A stretch of DNA of 38,417 nt, from NCBI GenBank assembly GCA_009691705.1, contig SIAR01000023.1, positions 1 to 38,417 of the forward strand. Reading direction: 5' to 3'. How positions within the stretch are numbered: the stretch's first letter is position 1; each line of letters starts with the position of its first letter. The notes beneath the pieces are model-generated. The model saw only the letters and a program-made list of their open reading frames with translations. It did not search any database and had not been told where the DNA came from. The DNA is from Phycisphaerales bacterium. Its GTDB lineage: Bacteria > Planctomycetota > Phycisphaerae > Phycisphaerales > SM1A02. A program made the translations under genes and the position numbers. Positions 14,686-26,770 of the stretch are shown piece after piece.

Positions 14686-17073
14686 ATGCAAACACTCACC
14701 ATCCATCGTGCCCAATGCTTGCTCGCCGCATTTCTGCTCTGCCCATCCGTCGCGGCGGTCGCACAGACTCCCGCGCCTAAGGGCGATCAACTTTCTGAGC
14801 ACTTTGGGTTTGATGGACTCGATGCGATCAAGGTCGACAAGGGCGCTGGGGCGCTCAACCATGCTGACCTCGATGGCGATGGAAAGATCGATCTCATCGC
14901 GATCAACAATCGCAATAGCCGCATCGACCTGCTCTATCAGAAGGTCGGTGCGAAGCCGACCGATGAAGTCCCTCCAACGTCGAGCGTGAACGAAATCCCT
15001 CAGCATTGGCGCTTTCGCCGAGTTGAGCTTCCGGTATCCGATGAGGTAGGTGCCGTCTTGCCACTCGACTTTGACGGCGACAAGCGAATGGACTTCATCT
15101 ATTCAGCCACCAATGGCAAACTTGTTTTCATGCGTCAGTCGGCGCTGGGGGTCTTTGAAGTCGCGCGCAAGCACACTGTAAAAGCCCTAAACCCACAGCA
15201 CTTCGCGCTTTTGGTCTCCAACGTCATCGGCGACGAAAGACCTGAGCTCGTGGGAATTGCCAATGGCCGCATTCAGATCTGGCCGTTCAACGGCTCAGAT
15301 CTTGGCACTCCCGTTGAAGTCGCCGCGGGAAATGGAAACATCATCGCAGTTCTCGCGGGAGACCTTGATGGCGACGGAACGAACGATCTCGTTGGGCTGA
15401 TGCCCGATGATGCCGCTCCCATTCGTATCTGGTTTGGCTCGAAGCAAGGCGGCGCGGTTGCTCTGGGAGCGCAGACGCGGTTCGAGATGCCACCACTGCG
15501 CGACGCCGAACTCGTACGCGTTCCTGGACAGACGGCACTCGCCCTCGCGGTCGTCGAGAAACCTTCCAAGCGCGTGGTCTTACTCAACGTTGCCGCAGAA
15601 CCAATCATGCAGGGTGGTGATCGCGAAGCGAGCTTGCAGACCTGGACGTTCACTGACGCTGGCAATCGCAAGCGTGATACTGCCATCGCAGACATCAACG
15701 GAGACGCTCTGCCAGACTTGCTCGCGACCAACACCGAGTCAAATGCAGTTTCTATCTTTCGACAGGTTCCGGGACGGGGTTTCGTCAGCGTTGAGAACTC
15801 TCCTGCCTACAGCGATCTTGATTTCGTTGTTGCCGGCGACATCGATGGAGATGCAAAGGCTGAGGTCTTCATGAGCAGCGAGAAAGAAGGAATCGTCGGT
15901 CGCGCCGCGTTCTTGAGCGATGCGCTCAACTTTCCACAAACCATGCCACTCACCAGCGGCGCCGTCCCCACTGCTCTTGGTCTCGTGCAAATCGACAGCA
16001 AGCATTGGGTCGCCATAATCGCCAAGGATGGACGCAACTATTCGATCGAGTTGCAACCAGCCGATGGATCGAGCGAAGGCAAGATCATAATTCCGCTGGG
16101 CGCCCTCAGTCGTGCCCCTGAAACAATTATCGCGCTCGACGCTGACCAAGATGGATCAACCGACCTCTTGCTTTTCACCCCAGAGAAGCCCATGGTGATG
16201 TTGCGTCGTGAAGCATCAAAGGATGGCGACGCGAAGGGTGCGCCCTCATTCAAGACGCTCGAGAGTAAAGACATGCCGCAGTTTGGGCTCGCCCAAGCAG
16301 CAAATGCGCAGAACACAACCACTGCAGACATCGATAGCGATGGCAAGACAGAGTTGCTTGTTGCCGATCGCAACTTTGTGCGCGCCCTGCGATTTGATTC
16401 AAAGCTTGGATGGCAAGTAGTCGAACAGATCAATGCTCCGCGCGGAGACACGAAGTTCAGCTCTCTAGCCCGCCAAGGCGATCGCATTGCGGCCGGCGAC
16501 CGTGAAAACGGAAAGGTTGTCATTTTCGCACGCGATGCCCAAGCGAAGAAGTGGAAGCAAGTCGACGAGTTCGATGTCAAGGGATTCAAGTTCAACTCGC
16601 TCGCTGCTGGTCCGTTCGCTGGGACCAAAGACGAGGGACTTCTCCTGATCGGCGACGATGGTTTCGGGGTGATGCGATTCAGCGGCAAGCGCGAGAAACT
16701 CGAAGAGTTGTCATCCTGGCGGGCAGACGACATCGGACAAGTGCCGCACGAACTTGGCGTTGGCGATCTGAACTCTGATGGGATGACCGACATTGTTGTG
16801 CTCGATGCAGGCAAGCAAATGCTTGAGGTGCTCGGGGTGAGTCAATCCAACACCCTTCTGCCCGCGTTGAGTTTTCGAGTCTTCGAGAGCCGTCTCTTCT
16901 CGGGTGGCGAACCACGCGAGTTCGAACCGAGTCAGGCGATCGTCAAGGATGTCACCGGCGATGGCGCGGATGACTTGCTGTTGATGTGCCACGATCGCAT
17001 TTTGCTCTACCCGCAAATGACCGCCACATCTGCGGCGGCTCAGTCAGCTGCTCCAACTGCACCGAAACAGTGA
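14686..17073 (+). CDS. Secreted FG-GAP/VCBS repeat protein
   Basis: A 795-residue exported protein. After a signal peptide (LLAAFLLCPSVAAVAQ, cleavage about residue 27) it is built of repeated blades with calcium-type loops, e.g. ALNHADLDGDGKIDLIAI (57-74), LAGDLDGDGTNDLVGL, IADINGDALPDLLA, VAGDIDGDAKAEVFM, TTADIDSDGKTELLV and GVGDLNSDGMTDIVVL. This is the FG-GAP/VCBS beta-propeller pattern, used for adhesion or ligand binding at the cell surface; length allows one or two seven-bladed propellers. No enzyme domain or C-terminal sorting signal is evident. The stop is 7 bp from the phosphatase gene, so the two are likely one transcript. A divergent promoter region is shared with the protease gene. 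Confidence 0.9.
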   Translation: MQTLTIHRAQCLLAAFLLCPSVAAVAQTPAPKGDQLSEHFGFDGLDAIKVDKGAGALNHADLDGDGKIDLIAINNRNSRIDLLYQKVGAKPTDEVPPTSSVNEIPQHWRFRRVELPVSDEVGAVLPLDFDGDKRMDFIYSATNGKLVFMRQSALGVFEVARKHTVKALNPQHFALLVSNVIGDERPELVGIANGRIQIWPFNGSDLGTPVEVAAGNGNIIAVLAGDLDGDGTNDLVGLMPDDAAPIRIWFGSKQGGAVALGAQTRFEMPPLRDAELVRVPGQTALALAVVEKPSKRVVLLNVAAEPIMQGGDREASLQTWTFTDAGNRKRDTAIADINGDALPDLLATNTESNAVSIFRQVPGRGFVSVENSPAYSDLDFVVAGDIDGDAKAEVFMSSEKEGIVGRAAFLSDALNFPQTMPLTSGAVPTALGLVQIDSKHWVAIIAKDGRNYSIELQPADGSSEGKIIIPLGALSRAPETIIALDADQDGSTDLLLFTPEKPMVMLRREASKDGDAKGAPSFKTLESKDMPQFGLAQAANAQNTTTADIDSDGKTELLVADRNFVRALRFDSKLGWQVVEQINAPRGDTKFSSLARQGDRIAAGDRENGKVVIFARDAQAKKWKQVDEFDVKGFKFNSLAAGPFAGTKDEGLLLIGDDGFGVMRFSGKREKLEELSSWRADDIGQVPHELGVGDLNSDGMTDIVVLDAGKQMLEVLGVSQSNTLLPALSFRVFESRLFSGGEPREFEPSQAIVKDVTGDGADDLLLMCHDRILLYPQMTATSAAAQSAAPTAPKQ

Positions 17074-17080
17074 TCGGACG

Positions 17081-18412
17081 ATGCCACAGGAGCAACCACA
17101 ACCAACGAGCGCAGGCGAGTCGGCGCGCTCGCGTGCGCTCGAAAAATTGCTCGACATCTCGAAGCGGCTTGGAGAATCGTCTGATCTAAGTGTGGTACTC
17201 GGGGTCATCATCGACGCGATGCGCGACCTGCTCGCCGCCGAACGTGCCACGGTGTTTACCTATGAGCCTGCCACGAACGAGTTGGCGATCCACATCGCGC
17301 ACGGTGTCGCAGCGGCAGTCGACCAAGGAGTGATCCGATTTCCGGCAACAGTGGGCGTGGCGGGTGCATGCGCCACCACGCGATTACTGCTCAATATTCC
17401 AGATGCGTACGCCGATGCGCGTTTCAATCCAGAGGTCGACCGACAAACAGGTTTTTGCACCACCTCGATTCTGGCGATCCCATTGATAGATCACGCCGGA
17501 GAACTCGTGGGAGTTGCGCAGGTACTCAACGCAGCGCGCGGGCTGTTCAGCGTTGACGATGAACAGCTCGCCACCGGAGTTGCGGCGCATGCCGCCATCG
17601 CGCTGCGCCGCGCGCGACTGATCCAAGATCACGTTGACAAACTCAAGCTGCAAGAAGAGATGAATGTGGCGCGCGAGATTCAGGAGAAGTGCTTTCCATC
17701 GCGGCTGCCAGTGCATCCCGCCTACGACATCGCGGCGCACAGCACTCCTGCCGATGAGTGCGGCGGCGACGCGTTTGACTGCTTTGGAGTGCGCGGCAAA
17801 ACGATCGCTCAGAGTGATGAAGCGCCAGAGCACATCTACTTTCTGCTCGCCGATGCGACTGGACATGGCGTTGGACCTGCTCTTTCGTCGATGCAAGCGC
17901 GTTCGATGATGCGCATCGCTGCACGACTTGGGCAACCGCTTGGACCCCTTGCCCGCGAGATGAACGAGCAACTGCTGCAAGATGTGCCTTTGGGGCGATT
18001 CGTCACGGCCTGGCTCGGAGCACTAGACCTTGCAATGCATTCGATCGAATGCTTCAGCGCGGGTCAGGGTCCGGTGTTCATCTATCGCCGCAGCGATGAT
18101 CGGTTCGAAGAGATCGGAAGTGATGCCCCTCCCTTTGGCATCATAAGCGGTGGGTTCAATTGGGATAAGACCAGCCACATCCAACTTGAGTGCGGCGACA
18201 TGCTGGTACTGCTAACCGATGGCTACTACGAGGCGGTATCCCCAAGTGGAGTGCTCTGGAACGAATTGGAAGTCTGCGAGATCATTCGAGCCATGCGCGA
18301 CGAACCGATGAGCGCGATTCGGCAGGAACTCGATCGCGCGGTGTTGCAGTTCGCCTGTGCGAGCAACACCGACGACGATCGCACTGCAATTTTGGTCAAG
18401 CGCATCATCTGA
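17081..18412 (+). CDS. GAF-domain PP2C (SpoIIE/RsbU-type) serine phosphatase
   Basis: A 443-residue cytoplasmic protein. Residues ~35-185 form a GAF sensor domain (LLAAERATVFTYEP, GVAGACATTRLLLNIPDAY, SILAIPLIDHAGELVGVAQV). A helical linker typical of RsbU-like proteins (LQEEMNVAREIQEKCFPSRL, 190-209) leads to a SpoIIE phosphatase domain with metal-binding Asp residues in DECGGDAFDCF (225-235) and LADATGHGVGPA (256-267) and the terminal NTDDDRTAIL. Such enzymes usually dephosphorylate an anti-sigma-factor antagonist in partner-switching pathways. No antagonist or anti-sigma kinase is encoded nearby, so the target is unknown. It follows the FG-GAP gene by 7 bp; linking an envelope protein to this signalling output is inference. 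Confidence 0.93.
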   Translation: MPQEQPQPTSAGESARSRALEKLLDISKRLGESSDLSVVLGVIIDAMRDLLAAERATVFTYEPATNELAIHIAHGVAAAVDQGVIRFPATVGVAGACATTRLLLNIPDAYADARFNPEVDRQTGFCTTSILAIPLIDHAGELVGVAQVLNAARGLFSVDDEQLATGVAAHAAIALRRARLIQDHVDKLKLQEEMNVAREIQEKCFPSRLPVHPAYDIAAHSTPADECGGDAFDCFGVRGKTIAQSDEAPEHIYFLLADATGHGVGPALSSMQARSMMRIAARLGQPLGPLAREMNEQLLQDVPLGRFVTAWLGALDLAMHSIECFSAGQGPVFIYRRSDDRFEEIGSDAPPFGIISGGFNWDKTSHIQLECGDMLVLLTDGYYEAVSPSGVLWNELEVCEIIRAMRDEPMSAIRQELDRAVLQFACASNTDDDRTAILVKRII

Positions 18413-18420
18413 GCAAACCG

Positions 18421-18657
18421 TCACTTGGCGATGAGCCGCAATACTCCGTCGGCGCTGCCATCTCCCCGCTCGATCGCGTCGCAATAGGCGCGCGAGAGTT
18501 GCGATGCGCCAAACTGCGCTTCGAATGCGAGCCAAGACGCGCGCGCTTCAGGCAGCTTGCCCGAGCGAAAGGCTGAATCTCCCTGCCCGTGTGCCGAGTG
18601 CCCGCCAAACAAGAGCCCCAAAACGAGTGCTGGGGCGATCGGACCGCGTTGCTTCAT
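18421..18657 (-). CDS. Possible small secreted TPR-like protein
   Basis: This fills most of the 339-bp gap between the phosphatase and the MBL gene. The 78-residue product has a signal-peptide-like start (KQRGPIAPALVLGLLFG, cleavage possibly after AHG) and then one segment with TPR character (GDSAFRSGKLPEARASWLAF). Starts further upstream (ATG 18684 or beyond) are possible but would overlap the upstream region of the MBL gene. It could be a real short protein, the remnant of a longer TPR protein, or a chance frame. There is no clear Shine-Dalgarno. Confidence is low. Confidence 0.35.
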   Translation of the reverse strand: MKQRGPIAPALVLGLLFGGHSAHGQGDSAFRSGKLPEARASWLAFEAQFGASQLSRAYCDAIERGDGSADGVLRLIAK

Positions 18658-18751
18658 CCAACGGAATAGTTGTTGACCCTGCATGGACGACATTCGCATC
18701 ACCGAACTCAACCCACTACCCACTTCTCGTACGAACTCTATCCTAACGACG

Positions 18752-19501
18752 ATGTCTATTCGCGCTGTCATCATCGGAACTGGGAGTGCTCTATCAGAGC
18801 GCTCCTATGGATCAAGCGCCGCGATCGTTACAGAGCATGGACTCATACTCATCGACTGCCCAGACGCGATTCTGCGCGCCATGCGCGACGCATCCAAGAC
18901 GAGCGGCATCCCACTCGACGCGATGCGCATCACCGACATCCTCGTCACGCACCTGCACGGCGATCATGTCAACGGGCTAGAGACCATTGGATGGAAACAC
19001 TGGATCGCTCGGCAGACCGCTCCCGCCGCACCTCCCCGCATTCATACGATCGAAGTGGTCGCCCGCAGACTCTGGGAACGTCTCGCGCCATCGATGGACC
19101 AGAACGGCAGCGCGAAGCTCGAAGATTATTTCTCGGTCAACGTTCTCGAACCTGGCACCACGACCCTGATCTCTGATCTCGCGGTCGAGGTGCGACCCAC
19201 TGAGCACCTCATCCCCTGCTGCGGCTTTCGAATCTCACGGGGTGGAGCAACCTTGGGATGGAGCGGCGACACCCGCTTTGACCCATCCCATATTGATTGG
19301 CTCTCGACTGCCGATGTGATAGTGCACGAAACGACCGAGTCCCGCGTGCACACCCCCATCGCATGCCTCAACGCCCTCGACCCGGCGGTGCGGGCGAAGA
19401 TGCGCCTGATTCACATGGATGACGCGTTCGATCAGACCAGCACAGACATCGCCGTCTTGACCGATGGACAAGTACTCGACGTCTCGCCATCTGGACGCTG
19501 A
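18752..19501 (+). CDS. MBL-fold metallo-hydrolase (RNase Z-like)
   Basis: A 249-residue metallo-beta-lactamase-fold protein. The metal-binding motif is THLHGDHVNG (His67, His69, Asp71, His72), preceded by the strand LILIDCPDAI; a further GWSGDTRF segment gives the bridging Asp, and H-x-T occurs in VIVHETTE. The glycine-rich start (IIGTGSALSERSYGSSAAIV) and overall order resemble the RNase Z/PhnP side of the superfamily, but the substrate is not predictable. ATG 18752 is chosen because the fold begins immediately (MSIRAVIIGTG); an in-frame ATG at 18683 would add 23 polar residues. The last 70 bp overlap, antisense, the end of citrate synthase. Confidence 0.87.
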   Translation: MSIRAVIIGTGSALSERSYGSSAAIVTEHGLILIDCPDAILRAMRDASKTSGIPLDAMRITDILVTHLHGDHVNGLETIGWKHWIARQTAPAAPPRIHTIEVVARRLWERLAPSMDQNGSAKLEDYFSVNVLEPGTTTLISDLAVEVRPTEHLIPCCGFRISRGGATLGWSGDTRFDPSHIDWLSTADVIVHETTESRVHTPIACLNALDPAVRAKMRLIHMDDAFDQTSTDIAVLTDGQVLDVSPSGR

Positions 19502-20631
19502 CCAATCGGCAGATACGAAAGACCATGTGGACCGGTGTACTCAGCGTGCGGACGAACGAGTTTGTTCGCGGCGAGTTGCTCGATGCAGTGACCAGTCCAA
19601 CCAGCCATTCGGCTCGCTGCAAACATGCAGGTGAAGAGATCAAGATCAAGCCCGAGCGAGTAGTACGTCGTTGCTGAGTAGAAATCGACGTTTGGAAAGA
19701 TCCCCTTCTCGATGATGTTGGGCTGCGCGAGAACGATCTCCTCGATGCGCCTAGTCATCTCATACAGCGGCAGGTTGCCGGTGTCAGCAGCAACTTGCTT
19801 CGCAAACGTCTTGAGATACGTCGCGCGCGGGTCGTAGGCCTTGTAGACGCGGTGACCGAATCCCATGATGCGCTCTTTGCGCGCTAGTTTGCTCGCGATG
19901 TACGCATCGACCTTGGAAAGATCGCCGATTTCGAGCAGCATTTCCATCACTTCCTGATTCGCTCCACCATGCAAGGGACCCTTGAGCGTTCCTACCGCGG
20001 TGGTTGCCGCCGAATACATATCACTCTGCGTGGCGATCGTCACCCGTGCGGCGAACGTCGAGGCGTTGAGTCCATGGTCGGCGTGCAGTACGAGGCAGAC
20101 ATCGAGTGCGCGCTCCATCGATGGGGTCGCGCGCGCGCCTGTGAGCATCCACAGAAAGTTTCCTGCCAGTGAGAGCGTGGCATCTGGAGCAACGAACGAC
20201 TTTCCCTTGCGGTACCGATCGAAGAGCGCCACGAGTGTTGCGGTCTTTGCGAGCAACCGCAGTGACTTTCTTTTGTTCGCGGCTGGTGTTTGTTCATCCG
20301 CTTCGAGATCAAAGTGCGCTAGCGCCGAAACGAGCGTTCGCAGGGCATCCATCGGTGCCGCAGTTCTTGGAATCGCCCGCACGACATCCAGCATGCGAGC
20401 ATCGACGGCATACTCGCTCTGCAATTCCTTAGCAAACGCGGCAAGTTCGTGCGTGTTTGGCAAGCGACCGTTCCACAAGAGCCAAGTCGTCTCTTCGAAG
20501 GTGGCGTTTCGCGCGAGCGAATCGATGTCGTATCCGACGTACTCGAGAACACCATTCGTGCCATCAATGAAGGACAGATTCGTATCAGCGGCAATTGTGT
20601 TTCCAAGACCTTTATCAACAGTCAGCGGCAT
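19432..20631 (-). CDS. gltA: Citrate synthase
   Basis: A 399-residue citrate synthase (possibly with 2-methylcitrate activity), condensing oxaloacetate and acetyl-CoA at the entry of the TCA cycle. Catalytic residues are visible as His221 (GPLHGGAN), His260 (MGFGHRVYK) and Asp316 (FPNVDFYSA); LHADHGLNAST (182-192) is also conserved. The length is that of the short bacterial type rather than the ~430-residue allosteric type. Family proteins usually end just after the RPHAEYTGP...YLPI motif, but here ~20 further residues (QRPDGETSSTCPSVK...) are encoded antisense to the MBL gene. ATG 20631 has AGGAG upstream on the minus strand. It is divergent from the rhomboid gene with only 24 bp between starts. 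Confidence 0.95.
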   Translation of the reverse strand: MPLTVDKGLGNTIAADTNLSFIDGTNGVLEYVGYDIDSLARNATFEETTWLLWNGRLPNTHELAAFAKELQSEYAVDARMLDVVRAIPRTAAPMDALRTLVSALAHFDLEADEQTPAANKRKSLRLLAKTATLVALFDRYRKGKSFVAPDATLSLAGNFLWMLTGARATPSMERALDVCLVLHADHGLNASTFAARVTIATQSDMYSAATTAVGTLKGPLHGGANQEVMEMLLEIGDLSKVDAYIASKLARKERIMGFGHRVYKAYDPRATYLKTFAKQVAADTGNLPLYEMTRRIEEIVLAQPNIIEKGIFPNVDFYSATTYYSLGLDLDLFTCMFAASRMAGWTGHCIEQLAANKLVRPHAEYTGPHGLSYLPIGQRPDGETSSTCPSVKTAMSVLV

Positions 20632-20655
20632 AGAACTCCTATCCTAGGGGTCAAG

Positions 20656-21768
20656 ATGATACCGCTGGGCACCGACAGACCATCTAAGAAAACTCCAATC
20701 ACTACGATTTTTCTTGTCGTTCTCAACATCGTGATCTTTTTGATTGTCTCGCTCGGGCTGTCCTCTGGTTCTGCGCTGGCAGTAACGCTCATGGATGTCG
20801 GCGCCTTCTACCCAGGAGTGATGACCATCATCACCCATCCATGGACCCTCATCTCGTACGCCTTCTTGCACGATCCAACTGGATTGAGTCACGTTGCTTT
20901 CAACATGCTCTTTCTTTGGGTGTTTGGCGGCGCCGTTGAGGATCGTCTCGGATCGCTCTGGTTTGCAGTCTTCTATCTCGCTGGTGCCGTAGCGGCAGCG
21001 TTCGGACAGATGTTGATCGATCCGAGCCCGATGATTGGCGCAAGCGGAGCGGTCGCCGCCACGACCGGGGCGTTCGCCGCCCTTTGCCCGCGCGCAAATG
21101 TGCGTGTGCTGTTCTTTTTCAGCGTCATCGAGATTCGCGGAATTGTTCTCGTGCTGATCTTCGTGGCGCTCGACTTCCTGGGGCAACTCGGCTCGACTTT
21201 TGGCACCAATCAAGGAGTTGCCTACAGCGCCCACATCTTTGGTTACGCGTTTGGAATTGGAACGATGGTCGCACTGTTGGGCTGGCGCGTGCTTCCCCGC
21301 ACTGAGTTCGACCTCTTCTTTCTAATGAAGCAAGCGCAGCGCCGACGGGCGATGCGGGCGGCACTCGACCAGAGTTCGAGTCCGTGGTTCAAAGACTCTT
21401 CCCGACTCTCCGTGACAACGAATCAGACCGCGTCTCTGATGAAGGACCCGAGCCTCTCCACTCCCAGGCCAATTAGCGATCGAGATGCAAAGCACGCGCT
21501 CAACGATGCGAGCGCGCGTTGGTCGCGGGGTGAATACGCCGCTGCTGCAAATGCGTGGGAACGATTTGCAGCGCGAGCTCCAACGCATGATGAGGCGAGT
21601 GGCGCACTGCTTCTTGCTGCGGTGACGCATGCCCGACGCCTCAACGCCGCACCGCGCGCCCGCGAGATTCTCGTCGCGTTGATCGCTGCGAGTCCCGCGC
21701 CAAACGCCCAAGTGCTGCGGCAGGCGCATGGGTTACTCACCGAACTCGACGGGACGGCTTGCCCGTGA
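20656..21768 (+). CDS. Rhomboid intramembrane protease with C-terminal TPR
   Basis: A 370-residue protein. Six or so membrane helices occupy residues ~15-220 and contain the rhomboid catalytic dyad, Ser130 in MIGASGAV (GxSG) and His193 in AYSAHIFGYAFG, with the HVAFNMLFLWVFG helix (79-91) typical of the family. Rhomboids cut membrane proteins inside or next to their helices. A soluble cytoplasmic part follows, with a basic linker and a TPR-like region (SARWSRGEYAAAANAWERF, ~282-300) that probably recruits partners. ATG 20656 follows AGGGGTCAAG; longer in-frame versions would overlap the divergent citrate synthase gene. The stop overlaps the trpF start (GTGA). Confidence 0.92.
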   Translation: MIPLGTDRPSKKTPITTIFLVVLNIVIFLIVSLGLSSGSALAVTLMDVGAFYPGVMTIITHPWTLISYAFLHDPTGLSHVAFNMLFLWVFGGAVEDRLGSLWFAVFYLAGAVAAAFGQMLIDPSPMIGASGAVAATTGAFAALCPRANVRVLFFFSVIEIRGIVLVLIFVALDFLGQLGSTFGTNQGVAYSAHIFGYAFGIGTMVALLGWRVLPRTEFDLFFLMKQAQRRRAMRAALDQSSSPWFKDSSRLSVTTNQTASLMKDPSLSTPRPISDRDAKHALNDASARWSRGEYAAAANAWERFAARAPTHDEASGALLLAAVTHARRLNAAPRAREILVALIAASPAPNAQVLRQAHGLLTELDGTACP

Positions 21769-22403
21769 CTCTCTTCGTGAAGATCTGCGGAATCAGCAAC
21801 TGCGAGATGGCGCGCGTCTGCGCCGAAGCGGGCGCCGATGCGGTCGGCGTCGTCCTCGCGGCGGGGAGTCCTCGCACCATTTCGTTTGACGAGGCGTGCG
21901 CGATACACGCAGTGCTGCCAGCGACGGTCGAATGCATTGCAGTCCTGCGCGATGCCCCGCTCGAAGAACCACACCGCACCCAGTGGCGCGGCGGAATTCA
22001 GTTTCACGGCCGTGAGTCAGCGCAAGAGATTGCGCAACTAGTCGCGCCGCTCTCGTCGCCCGCCCATCGATTCACCATCAAGGCAGTCACTGGAACTCCC
22101 GAAGAGATTCTCCTGTGGGATTCGAACCCAACCGTGGATGCGATTCTTGTAGATGGCACCTCCCCCGGATCTGGCACTGCCCACGAACAAGCGCAGTTAG
22201 AGATTCTCGCCACACTGCGCGCACGCCTTGCAAAGCCGCTCATTTTGGCAGGTGGACTCACCCCCGACAGTGTCGCGCGAGCGATCGAGATCGTTCGCCC
22301 TGCGGGAGTCGACGTCTCGAGCGGAGTTGAGAGTGCGCGCGGCATCAAAGACGCCGCGCTCATTCGCGCCTTCATCGCCGCGGCGCGACAAGCCCATCGC
22401 GCA

Positions 22404-22418
<15 letters not shown>
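21765..22418 (+). CDS. trpF: Phosphoribosylanthranilate isomerase
   Basis: A 217-residue TrpF, catalysing the Amadori rearrangement of PRA to CdRP in tryptophan synthesis. Motifs in order: VKICGI with catalytic Cys8, GADAVGVVLAAGSPR, IQFHGRES, ILVDGTSPGSG with the catalytic Asp, the phosphate-binding LILAGGLTPDSVARAI and GVDVSSGVES. GTG 21765 overlaps the rhomboid stop (GTGA) and begins the family sequence directly; a TTG 6 bp upstream is less likely. No other trp gene is in the window. Coupling to a rhomboid gene appears to reflect tight packing rather than shared function. The 3' end overlaps the convergent RdgC-like gene by 15 bp. Confidence 0.95.
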
Positions 22419-26768
<4,350 letters not shown>

Positions 26769-26770
26769 TT

